Made by a program: the position numbers and the translations under genes. From Bursaphelenchus xylophilus (Eukaryota > Nematoda > Chromadorea > Rhabditida > Aphelenchoididae), in the NCBI GenBank assembly GCA_904066235.2, contig CAJFCV020000002.1:3410001-3474000 (forward strand): 64,000 nt of DNA, in the 5' to 3' direction. How positions within the stretch are numbered: position 1 is the first letter of the stretch; every line of letters starts with the position of its first letter. The notes under the pieces are model-generated. The model searched no databases. It saw nothing but the letters and a program-made list of their open reading frames with translations, and had not been told where the DNA came from. This document shows, one piece after another, positions 23,888 through 34,650 of this stretch.

Positions 23888-24858
23888 AATAAGAACTTCC
23901 TGCAGGAGAAATGCTTCAAAAACCAAGACGACGCCAAAACCGCCTTCGCCGACTTTATTGCCTCCAGAACTCCGGATTTTTACGCTACCGGCATAAATAA
24001 ACTTGCTTCTCGTTGGCAAAAGTGTGTTGATTCTAATGGTTTTTATTTCGATTAATAAAGTTTATTATAAAAAAAGTTATGGTGTTTTAAAGTTAAAGGT
24101 TAAAATCCGACATTTCATATTGAACAACCTAACAGTATTTTACAACAAGTGGAGACGAGCAATTGATCATCGGTGGGTTACAACTACGTAACTGTTACAA
24201 GATTTCATCCGTATTACCGTAATTGAAGATTGACCCTTTGACATGGAAATTTGCAGGAGTACGGTAACGTTTCGGCTGCGGTTTTGTATTACGGAAGAAC
24301 GTAACACGTTCATATTGATCCTCAAAATGGTTCCTGGAATGGTGGATTTCTTTCCTATCCACAATTTGTACATGCATCTGCTCTTCACGCAGAATAACGA
24401 GCCATTCAGGAAACTAGGCCTCACTGGAGTTGAAATTCGAAAACTGGGATTGGATCAGTTCGAAAGACTATTTTTTAGAGCACATACTATTGCGGGAGCT
24501 TCACTTTCTACTGCAGGATATTTTGTTTCGAATTTGTTGCTTCAGCCTTGCGTTTGCAATCTTTATCATCGGCCTGTTCCCGTTTTCCATGCAAGTAGGA
24601 ACGGTCTTTGGCAGTATTTCAGGAACATATTGGAAGCAATTTTTTAAGGATAAACAGGCCAGTTTTATTGGAAGAGGACAAATCGGTCATCCGCCTTATT
24701 CGTCCATCAGCATTATTACGCAAATTTAGGCGTAATTTTGCGCTTTTAATATTCACCGCGCGGTCAACACAACAACCGACACCGGGGATGGTCATGTCAA
24801 GCCGGCCGGAATTCCATCTCCCGCCTTGCGATTTCGCACAATATGTGGGTCGTTGACA

Positions 24859-26396
24859 CATGAACTCTCGAAACAATTTGCAGCGGGAGCAAAGGAGTTA
24901 CCTTGCCGGGACAAATTCCAAACCCGAACAATTAAGCAGGGCGAGTCGTAACACGCGTATCTGACGGACTTGCGAAATTTACTCGAACTCGCATACCCCA
25001 CTGCGACGACATCGGAAGTGACCAGACAAAAGCTGTTGCGACAGCAGTTTGTCAAAGGACTACAGCCCAAACTAAAACAGGCACTCTTCTTTAGGGACTG
25101 TGACCAAATTACGGACATAACAGAGCTCCTCGAGATCGCTTAAGACACCGCCGAACACCTAACACAGATAGAAGAGGAGCCAAATGTGGCCGCAATCGAA
25201 CGACTGGGTGAGAGAATTGAAGACCTGGCCGAAGGGATAAACTCCATCCGCATTGAAAGAGCGGAAGGATCAAATTGGCTACCCAACGACCAAGCGCGTC
25301 CACCGTATAACCCAAGGTGGAGTCAAAACACCCAACCCAGAAGAAATCCAAATTTCTGGCCACAACGCCCGTTTGAACCGAACAGAAACCGGCAATTCGG
25401 ATTTCAAAATAATCGTCGCCCAATGAATCCTCAAAATCGCCAGAACTTCCGCGATAGGCAAGCGCAAGCACGCACACAAGAGCCGCCGAGACCGACAAGG
25501 GATCGAAGACAACAACCTATGGGAAACAGAAACCAAAGGGGTAGGGGGATCAACACCGTAAACTGGACCCCATTTCTCACAATCGTTCTCGCGATCCTCA
25601 ACGTGCACTGTGTGGGAGCATTCCAAATCTGCCCACGGGGCACCGGAAGCGCGCTTATTGAACCACCACAGGCGGAAGATTGCAAACAACCACCAGCCAC
25701 GGCCATCAAAAAAATCAAGGCGGAGCTTTTTGTACCACATGCTTTCCGCGCGGTTGCATGCACCAACTTGACAATTGTTTTATGTGAGACCCGGCTAGCT
25801 GGCTTCACCACATCGGCGTATACCAGAAAATTTAACACTTTCGAATGGTATAGATCTTGTCAGCTTTCCAGCATTAGAGAGTATTTCATTGACCGCGAAT
25901 CGCAGAGATTTGCGTTTCGATCTACGGACCAAACTTCCCGCGTAAATTGCAGCCACTTATATTTAGATTTGCATAATATCCTAACGTAAGGGTGGTACCA
26001 AACGACGTAAAAAAATTTTGTTACTTCTTTTAGATTCTTTTAGGAAATTAACCTCAATGGATCACTATACCTTATTGGTACCTATGGTATGGAAATCACA
26101 AACAATATGCAAGAAGCAGAACATGATCAACTTTTTAAGACGAGAGAAGTAAGATTCCCGGTGCATTGCGATACCGCACAGCCCAGAGAAAATTGCTTTG
26201 AAAAGATCAATCAAAGACAATTCGCTCTCTTTTGGCGCCCGTCGAATTTTTATCATGTTATCGCGGGACAACTCGTCGCAACGCCGAAGGAATGCGCCTG
26301 CACAGCGCGAAAACATGTCAAGACTTTTTGCCCGCCTGGTATTACCAGTGTTGTTTTTGAGGACATCTCGTCGAACAGCCCTACACACACGACATA
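24859..26396 (+). pseudogene. Gag-env retroelement relic lacking pol
   Basis: The segment 24859-25140 reads as a retrotransposon Gag core (LRNLLELAYP ... FVKGLQPKLKQALF) with in-frame stops. It continues into an open frame at 25186-25989 (267 codons). This starts as a Gag C-terminal tail rich in Arg, Gln, Asn and Pro. At about 25560 it passes directly into a hydrophobic signal-like segment (TPFLTIVLAILNVHCVGA) and a Cys-containing ectodomain starting FQICPRG. A second env-like piece lies in another frame at about 26060-26396 (several Cys, N-glycosylation-like sites). No protease, RT or integrase lies between. It is broken by stops and frame changes and is non-functional. Confidence 0.6.
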
Positions 26397-26873
26397 ATAT
26401 TAAAAATTTTCAAAATATCAACGATGAGGTTCAATTGTTTATTCAATAAAATCTTGTTTAATTTCAGATTCCAGCCAACGTTTTCTCCCTGGGAATTAAA
26501 TGTATTCTCTACGCTTTACAAGCTATTACAGAATTCTACAAGTATATTACATTCTACTGATTACAAAGCTATATATTTACTACTATGTTCTTGGCTATTG
26601 CTGTATTCTAAATCTAGCAATTTCTTGGTAAGTTTTAAAATCTATTACATACTGCAATACATCTATTTTAAGGCATTCTTAGCTATTATTTACAAATTAT
26701 TTACAGCTACATATGCTATGAGCAAAACTCGGTATAACAAATTTTTTGGGAGCAAAAAATTTTCTGTCAAAAAATTGGCCTTTGTAGAGCAAAACCCTCC
26801 TATAAAAAACAATGTTTTTGATCCCTTAAAATTTGTTATGCCGAGGTTTTGCCGCATTCGCTTATATACATCG
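26397..26873. other. AT-rich spacer with a small MITE
   Basis: Low-complexity repeats of 'ttctacaagctattac' type, then a roughly 127-bp inverted-repeat element at 26729-26855. No gene seen. Confidence 0.5.
26729..26855. mobile_element. Small MITE with 24-bp terminal inverted repeats
   Basis: GCAAAACTCGGTATAACAAA at the left is mirrored by TTTGTTATGCCGAGGTTTTGC at the right. Non-coding. Confidence 0.7.
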
Positions 26874-28468
26874 TTATCTACTCGGATTCAGTTCTTGAAA
26901 GACGCGGGGCGACCGAGTTTGGAACCAGTCTTCGGCGCCGAACTTGTAGAACTCGGCAAAGTCCTCGAAGTACAGCCTCGACTCCTCTTTGGTGGAGTTG
27001 CGAATGTGAATAAGTTGAATGGAGTCCCGATTGCGCAAGAGCAATTCCCGCAATGGCTTCTGGTAGTGCTCCTCGTTGGAGACGTTTATGAAGATTCGAG
27101 TTATTGCTGGAAAAAATAATACAATGTATTTGTTTTTAAAAATTAATAAAGATGTTTTGAAGGACAGAAAGGCAGACGGAATTTATGAACTGACAGGAAA
27201 AGTGGACAAAGTACGATGCTTAGGTTTGGATGACTTTGGCAAAAGAAGCTCGCGTTTTGCAGAAATGACAGAGATTTTTGGTCATATCTTTGCCAGTTTT
27301 GCGCAGAAAAAATTGATTTTTTGTGGAAACATTACTCTATGAAGTACAAATGGGTATGAAGCTTTACCTGCCAAAATTCGCAAAAAAAATTTTTACATTT
27401 TTCCAGCTTTTGACCTAAAATCTCAGTCGTTTCTGCAAAACGCATGCTAGAAATCTCGCATATGTTTTATAAAAAACCATTCTAAATTTGTGCCAAGTTT
27501 CATCAAAATCTGAGCGTCGCACTTTGCTTTGCAGAGGTTTCCCTATAAATCCCCCTAAAACTTACGAGATCTAACCTCGCCGATGATTTTCCGAAACCCA
27601 TGCATCGCCATCCTCACACTTCTCGGTACAATCAGCGAGCACACGTAGATCGTGCTCGGCCGAACAATCCCCAACTTCAAAATCGACATCCACTTGTCCA
27701 TTTTGTGGATGATTTTATGGCCACAACGAAAGGAGGTGATGTTGGCGCAAGGCTCACGGGAAAGACACTGTTTGCAAGAGTTGGGGTAGAAATTGAGGCA
27801 AGGCTTGGAGCGGAAACAGAATTTTACCGCGTTGAAATGACGGTTGTTTACTAGCTGAAGAGTATTCTTAGAAGAAATTGGTAAATATATTTATTTGATA
27901 AACAGTCTTGAGATTTTTTTTGCGCTTTGCACAAATTTTTTTTGCACTGTGCATAGAAATTTTTTGTTTGCACTGTGCGTAGAAATTTTTTTTGCACCGT
28001 GGAATCAAATTTTTTTGCACTGTGCGAAAAACATTTCTTTTGCACTGTGCATAAAATTTGTTTTTGTGATCTCAGTTCAATGCAAATTTATAAGAAACTA
28101 AATTTAGATTGCAATCATTCCACAACGCTCAAAAATTTCTTGTTTTCTGCAATTTTTTTTCGATATTACTTTAGCCATCAGAATTCCAAAAAATTTCAAC
28201 TTACCGCAACTTTAAGCAGATTCTTTTCTTTCATGAACCCAATCAGCATCTCCATGCAGAAGGGTTTGAGATCCGCGAAACTGAGCACTCCCACTCGTTT
28301 CGCTCGCTTCGGCCGATCATAAAATTCGATCGTTCGTTTTAGACACATTTTCATTTCGTCCATCTTCAACCTCTCTTCTCCTTGGATCTCCTCCTCCTCG
28401 GAGGTACTGCGCTCCGCTCTTAGGCGAGGACCGTTCGAATCGGAATGTTTTCGCTTCAAGACCACCAT
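26874..28468 (-). CDS. F-box-like nematode protein
   Basis: Three exons on the minus strand join in frame to 261 residues: 28468-28205, 27854-27566 and 27106-26874. After an acidic, Ser-rich N-terminus (about 1-55), residues about 65-105 have the spacing of an F-box (LSFADLKPFCMEMLIGFM... then LLKVALVNNRHFNAV). The rest, with Cys pairs (KPCLNFYPNSCKQC) and a Leu-rich C-terminal half, looks like the variable substrate-binding part seen in expanded nematode F-box families. F-box proteins recruit targets to SCF ubiquitin ligases, but the target here is unknown. The F-box call rests on pattern and is moderate. Gene structure is well supported. Intron 1 holds GCACNGTGC palindromes and intron 2 holds a TIR element. 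Confidence 0.6.
27196..27543. mobile_element. AAGTGCGACGCTCAG-family TIR element, F-box gene intron copy
   Basis: The right border CTGAGCGTCGCACTTTG and the interior ('catatctttgccagttttgc', 'gattttttgtggaaacatta') match the other copies. The left border is diverged. Confidence 0.6.
27890..28045. repeat. Short tandem run of GCACNGTGC palindromes in an intron
   Basis: Five near-copies of a unit of about 30 bp (T-run, GCACTGTGC, TAGAAATTTTTT). Lies wholly inside F-box gene intron 1. Confidence 0.7.
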
Positions 28469-29358
28469 TTTATACAAAAGATTACGAAAAAGTTCAGCCG
28501 CTGGCAGTAAGTGTTTCCCTGAGATCGCAACAAGCTTGAGACGATCTGCAATCACCTCTAATCAGAATAATAAACTCATCTGCAATCTAGTCCACACAAT
28601 CTTTTCATGAAAAAATCAGCTTTTACAAATTTCCGATATTATCTATGAGTTCTAATGCAAAATGCGTCCAATTCAAATGAAAAACCCCAATCGAAATGTG
28701 GGAAAATTGACTAATGCACGACGAAAAGCGAGATCGATATTACTTTAGCTCTCTCACGAGTCTTTTTCCACTTCTTTTCGTTCCAGCCGCAAAAACGTCA
28801 AATTTTATGCATTATCTCTGGCATTCCGTTTCAAGCTGGCTTTTTAGGGATTTTCGCGTAAACTTTTTCTTGTTTTTCTTGATGAAGGTTGGGGGACGTA
28901 TTTTACTTCATATTTCAGGTATATTCGAAGAGTATTAGAGTTATTTTAGATTTTTCAGACTGAAATTTTGTTATCTATGAGATTAGATGGAAAAAATTGT
29001 TTTTTGATGTTGTACTGCAAGATAGCTGGAGAAATTAGGCGTTTTGATGTGTGTTCATTAAACTAAAATTGTTTTTCTGATTGCACTTTTCTTTTTCGTG
29101 TTAAACTACATTTATATATTAATTTTTGTTTGTATGCCATGTGTAATATGGTTTATCCAATTTTGGTTGCTAAACCGAATTCTTTGCTCTTGAAATTTTT
29201 TTGATTGTTGAATGATGTCTCAGTCATGTTAATGAAAATTGTCTTTGCTTTTAAAACACGTTTTGGTCACTCTTTTCAGCGTCGTTTATACTACTCATCC
29301 ACTATAACATAAAATATGTTTTTTATTCCACCACTTCCTTTTTTCAGTTATAACCAAG
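28469..29358. other. Divergent promoter region, no gene seen
   Basis: About 0.9 kb between two divergently transcribed genes. A TTTTTTCAG acceptor ends at 29347, 11 bases before the RPB4 start, and probably receives a spliced leader. Confidence 0.5.
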
Positions 29359-29918
29359 ATGGTAGGACACGAAGAGAAGGTTGAGGAAGATGCCGCTGAA
29401 CTCAAATTCCCTAAAGGTATGGTTGTTAACTCTAATTTATCTTTTTTTTGTCTTTAGAGTTTGAAGTTGTTGGTTGTGATGCGTTAATGATCTCTGAGGT
29501 GTTCCTACTCCTTGACCATCGTAGAAAACAAAGTGAGGAGAAAGAAGAGATCGAGGACATGAGCGAGGCGTTTCTCCAGACCCTAAACTATGCCAGAAGG
29601 TTCTCAAAATTCAAGAGTCGTGAGACCATTCGAGCCGTTCGAGTGTAAGATAATTTTTCTTTGTTTTATTCCATTTTTAGTATCTTCACTGGTCGAAATC
29701 AACTGCACAAGTTTGAGGTTGCCCAGCTAGCCAATTTATGCCCTGAAACTGCGGAAGAAGCGAAGGCGTTGATCCCCAGGCAAGTATAATATTATTTTTT
29801 CTTTTAAATTTTGGTAAAAGATGTCTAAGAACTTGGTTTCAGTTTGGAGAACAAGATGGAAGACGACGAGCTTGAAGATCTTCTCAAATCCCTCACAACT
29901 AAGAAGACTTTCCAATGA
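29359..29918 (+). CDS. rpb-4: RNA polymerase II subunit RPB4
   Basis: Subunit of the Rpb4/Rpb7 stalk of RNA polymerase II, acting in the nucleus in initiation and mRNA fate. Four exons (29359-29416, 29458-29644, 29681-29779, 29843-29918) give 139 residues, against about 142 in animals. Family landmarks are all present: the [11 protein letters not shown] start, [17 protein letters not shown] in the middle and [25 protein letters not shown] near the end, finishing with KKTFQ. Intron 3 uses a GC donor (CCCAG|GCAAGT at 29780). An AATAAA at 29972 marks the probable 3' end. It lies about 200 bp upstream of SEH1 on the same strand. Confidence 0.95.
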
Positions 29919-29971
29919 TCTACTACAATATCCGAAGTTTTGATAAACTTCCTTGAATGTTCATTTGTTTC

Positions 29972-30116
29972 AATAAATTAATTATTGTATTAGCGTTAAA
30001 GTGTGGCTTGAAGGTGTTAACAATCCTTATTTCGAATATCTAACAGGTTTTTTTAGTTATGTTATACGTGAAGTCTGTTTCAGACTTTTGAATGGAGAGT
30101 GAAGAAGACATCTAAA
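29972..30116 (+). promoter_or_regulatory. Operon-type intercistronic region (poly(A) signal to trans-splice acceptor)
   Basis: AATAAA at 29972-29977 is followed after about 105 bases by a CTGTTTCAG acceptor ending at 30083, then the SEH1 ATG at 30117. The spacing matches nematode SL2-type operon junctions. Confidence 0.5.
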
Positions 30117-33100
30117 ATGGCGCTAATAGAGACGCTTCCAGGGGCCGGTGGACGAATTAGGATGAGGCAGAGGTGAGTATTTTCTGATTTTTTGTTTGAA
30201 TTTTAGGTTTTTGGAAGCCTTGGTCAAGGTTTCGCAAAAGCTCGGTGTTTTTGTAAAATTTTCAATGTGAAAGTTACTTTCTTCAGTTTAAAAGTGAAGA
30301 ATAGAGTGTGATGCATAATTTTCAATCTTTTAGAACTCCTAAACACGACACTTTGATCCAGAATTACGCCTTATACGAGAGGCATTCCCTAAATTCCGGC
30401 TCCAAAGTCGAATTAAGCCAGATCGAAATGAACGACAGTGGTCGGTTGATGGCCGTGGCCGACGTGGAAGGTGTGATCAGCATCTGGGAGCACACCGAGC
30501 ACTCATGGGAGCGGCAATCCTCTTGGCGATATCGATTCGACCATCATCAACCGAGAATCGTTGAGCTCCCGGATAATCCGATCAAAACCCCACCGTATCA
30601 CGACCCATTCAGCGCCACTTTGCGGCCAAAAATTGTGTTGAGGTGGGCCCATTCGAGGCATGGGAGATATTTGGCGGTGGCGGCGTCCAATAAAAGACGA
30701 GTCCATATTTTCGCGGAAAATGGTAAAAATTTTGAAAATTTTTGAAAAAATTTTTTTTGGGTGTTGATGAAACTTGGCACAAATTGAGAACAAAATTTCT
30801 TCTAAGACAAATGTGAGAGTTTTAGCTTTCATTTGAAGAAATCAGCGAGATTTTTAGGTCTGAAAATGGGCAAAAGTTCAGATTTTTTTGACTTTCAATT
30901 TGAAAATTTTAGGCCTTATTACAAGTGAGGTTCCCAATTTTTCAAAAAAAAAATATTTCTCAGCTTGATACGAAAAATTATTGCAAAAAAAAAAATTTTT
31001 TGTCTGTACCTTCGCTAATAAAGCCTGAAATTTTCAATTTGAAAATCAAAAAAACTGAACTTTTGCTCATTTTCAGGTCTAAAAATCTCGCTGATTTCTC
31101 AAATTGAAAGGCAAAATTCTCATATTTGTCGTAGGAAGTTCTGTTTTAAATTTGTGCCAAGTTTCATCAAAATCTCACCATTTTTCTGGCCAAAAATTAA
31201 TTTTTTTTCGAAAAATTTTAATATTCAAAAACTCAAGAATTGACTGAAAATTGAAAAATCAGTGTGATCCTGAAGTAATTTGTTGCCCAAATTCCAGAAA
31301 AGGACCGAATCGAACAGGCGGCCCACATAAATATGCGCCGAATTGTCCCGCTGATCCGCTGGCACCGAAAACATTCGATGGCGTCGGCCGCCAACGTCAC
31401 CGAAATGCAGTTCTGCCCCCCACACATGGACATGGAGCTGGCGACAGCCACACAAACCGGCGTAGTCGTCATCCATACCCTCGAAAATCAACGCGACATC
31501 ACTTCTTGGCGCCCGATTATGGCGATTCAAGTGTTCCCAAACCAAACAATTAATAGTTTAACGTGGAATAGGAACCCCGTCCACGAACTGGCAATCCTGG
31601 TAGCGTCCACGAATGCCCTGGATTCGAGATCGGACCAGAGAATCGCGATCTTCCCGAGAAAAAACGATCCAGTGTGGGTTTTGATCGTGTTTTAGGCAAA
31701 TTTTGGGTTTTTTTGAAAGTTTTGGTGTTTAAAAAAGGTGGTGGAGAAGGACTAAGTCTCTAAAAGTGTGGTAAAGGCTTTTTTGTTGGGATAAAAGTGG
31801 CATTTTACCAAGATTTTTGAAATTGATATTATTTTAGACGATTTTGATGGGTTTTAGGGAATTTTTAATATTTTTTGGATCTTTTTCGGATGGAAAATGA
31901 TATGTAGAGGAAAGATAAGGCAGTTGGATTATAATAAAGGCCTTTTTAATTTGAGAAAAGTCGTATTTTAGCTAGATTTTTGGGATTTTTTTTTGTGATT
32001 TGGATGATTTTAGGCGATTTTGACGAAATTTCTGAAATTTTTAGAGGTGTTCTTTATGGTAAAATACGCGCTTTCGTATCTTCATGATATACCACTCTTG
32101 TAAAATTTTTAAAAAATCGCATTTTTCAGCACCCCCGAACAGAACATGCACTTTGACATGGACAACCACGTCAGTTGCGTCTCGTTTGCCCCATCAAACG
32201 GCCTGAACGAGAGTATTTTGGCCATTGGCGTTGGCCGTCGCATATTTTTGCACACTTTTGTCATTGCTGAAACGGCCGTGGGAGAGAAGGACGGCGAGTT
32301 GGTGTTCCCGGAAGACTTCTCGGACAAGAAGGAACCAGAAAAGAGGACTCAAATCCCCCCACCGTCCAGCTCCCTCCCCCAATCACATTCGAATTTACCC
32401 CTGCCGATCCAACGAATCCGCCAAAATCATCCCCCGCATTCGTCGGCCAGTCCACGCCCAGTCACCGGTGGCCATATGGGAAAGAATTTGATCGTGGGCT
32501 CGGTGGATTCGGACTCATCCCCGATTTTACCCTCCCAGTTCTTCGATGGAAGCCATAAGGATGAGCGGTTTGTATGGTAAGCGGGAGTTTGCACTGTGCG
32601 AAAATTTGGAAGTCTTATTGCACGGTGCAAAAAAATTGTTTTGCTTTTTTTGCACTGTGCGGAAAAAAATTTTTTTTTTGCACAGTGCAAAAAAAGCTTT
32701 TTTGACTTATTTTGCACGGTGCAGCGGCGACAAAGACTCTTTTTTTATTGCACGGTGCAAAAAAAATGTTTTTTGCACAGTGCGGCGAAAAGCTTTCTCG
32801 ACTTTTTTGCACGGTGCAACGGCGACAAAGACTCTTTTGTTTGTTGCACGGTGCAAAAAAATTTTTTTTGGGTTTCCGCCCTGTGCGGCGAAGTTTTTTC
32901 GACGTTTTTGCACGGTGCAGCGGCGACAAAGATTTTCGTTTACTGCACAGTGCAGAAAAATATTTTTTGGTTTATTGCACAGTGCGGAAAAAAGTTTTGC
33001 CGTTTGCAGTGGGAAAAAAGAGGGTTCCTTTTTTTGCACCGTGCAAAAATAAATAAATTTTTTTCCAGCAACGACGAATCGAGACATCAAGAGAATGAAG

Positions 33101-33360
33101 ACGAAATTGAGCAGAATAACGGGCCCATCGAAGAACTGCGCGGTCATTTTGACGAAGGTTACGAAGAAACGACTGACGAGGAAAAAGAAACTGACACCGA
33201 CATGTATAAATTGTTGAGATGGGAGTTCCCCAGGATCGCGGTGTTCCGAGAATCGAGTGCTGTGAGGAGTATTCATTGGAACACAAACCCAGATGGATTC
33301 ACTGCCGAGTTTTGCGATGGAAAACTCAGGAGTTATAAGTGTAAGGAGGGCGGGGCTTAG
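30117..33360 (+). CDS. seh1: Nucleoporin SEH1 (WD40 beta-propeller)
   Basis: WD40 protein of the Nup107-160 nuclear pore scaffold and, in other animals, the GATOR2 complex. Five exons (30117-30172, 30334-30722, 31298-31673, 32130-32576, 33069-33360) close in frame to 519 residues. SEH1-specific stretches are recognisable in order: W..SWR then RWAHSRHGRYLAV, VTEMQFCPPHMDMELATA, INSLTWNRN, VSCVSFAP..NESILAIG and a last blade IHWNTNPDGFTAEFCDGKLR. The protein is longer than the usual 360 residues because of a Ser/Pro-rich insert (about 330-420) and a strongly acidic insert (about 425-465). Introns 2 and 4 hold repeats. Probable second gene of an rpb-4 operon. Sec13 is the main alternative, but the blade wording fits SEH1. 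Confidence 0.8.
30766..31168. mobile_element. Foldback element in SEH1 intron 2
   Basis: Arms of about 150 bp: 'gatgaaacttggcacaaatt' at 30766 is mirrored by 'aatttgtgccaagtttcatc' ending at 31168, and the similarity continues inward through 'gaaatcagcgagatttttag'. The termini match the DBT intron 4 element. Confidence 0.75.
32585..33060. repeat. Dense GCACNGTGC array in SEH1 intron 4
   Basis: About 18 palindromes in 470 bp. Within it a unit of about 100 bp (palindrome, CGGCGACAAAGACTCTTTT, two more palindromes, GCGGCGAAAAG..TTCGAC) recurs roughly three times from 32713 to 32945. Confidence 0.8.
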
Positions 33361-33475
33361 ATCTAATAAAAACACCCAGAAACTCGAAAAATTACCCTAA
33401 AAGGCTTGCACAAAAAACTTTATAAGCAAGTGAAATACCCCAAACAACGTTTTTACAATCCAAGCAGACTCTTAA

Positions 33476-33667
<192 letters not shown>

Positions 33668-33694
33668 TGAATCGCTGACCACTCGGGAAAGCTA

Positions 33695-33910
<216 letters not shown>

Positions 33911-33987
33911 TCACTTGCTTATAAAGCTTTTTGTGCAAGCCTTGGTCTCTTTTCGATTTTTGCTATTTTTTCGGAAGTTCTTCAAAA

Positions 33988-34145
33988 ATGTCGAATAATT
34001 CCATGGTAAAATACGTGAAAATCAAGTGCCCTTTTTTTGAACCTCCCCAATTATTAACCCTTTCTTTTCTAGGGGCATTTGGCTGTGTATGGATCAAAAG
34101 CGCCGAGCTGTATCCAATGCCATCAAGACCTTCAATTAGGACCTA
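33988..34145 (+). CDS. Possible tiny two-exon gene with a CxxCH motif
   Basis: ATG at 33988 (MSNNSM), a GTAAAA donor right after, an acceptor TTTCTAG ending near 34073, then an exon ending in TAA near 34145 that contains CIQCH. The product would be only about 33 residues. Splice signals are plausible but nothing else supports it. CxxCH is a haem-attachment pattern in c-type cytochromes, but the protein is far too short for one, so I assign no function. Confidence 0.2.
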
Positions 34146-34650
34146 AATCAATATAAAAACCTCACAAAATTATATTCCAAGTTTGTATATAACAACTATG
34201 CAAGAGTAATTCCGCCACTACTCGTAATAAATTTTAATTTCATAACAATTTTCTGGAAGAAAAAATAAATATTGCACTTGTCGTTGAGTGGGAGATTTTG
34301 GTTCGTCGTAATGAAAGCTATCGCGAAAATTTGGTCGAGAATGAACTTTTTACACTCGTCTATTCACCTAGGAACGTTAGGGGTTGAGCTTTGGAAGCAT
34401 GTAGAATATTAGGTTAATAACAATATTATCTATGACACAGTAATCCAATGTAACGAATCTGGAAAAATTGACCATTTCTCGGTAAAACTTGGCGTATCCT
34501 ATCATATAAACCCCAAATCTATTAATTCTCTATACAAAAACATCAAAAAATCATCAATTTTCGCCAAATTTTACCTTATTTTAATCTAAAATAAGGTAAA
34601 AAAGGTCTCGTTACATCGAAAAACTGCTGCGTATACTACTAAAAAGCTAT

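Noticed and set aside
24430..24729. 99-codon frame with a hydrophobic helix
   Set aside because: Could be an env membrane-anchor remnant, but there are no other matching features and the neighbouring frames are broken. Too weak to annotate as a gene.
28714..28938. 74-codon + frame upstream of RPB4
   Set aside because: No family motif, no flanking splice-consistent exon, and composition like the surrounding spacer.
32546..33375. Frames of 168, 254 and 222 codons around SEH1 intron 4
   Set aside because: These are palindrome-array translations. Only the last part of the + frame is real SEH1 exon 5.
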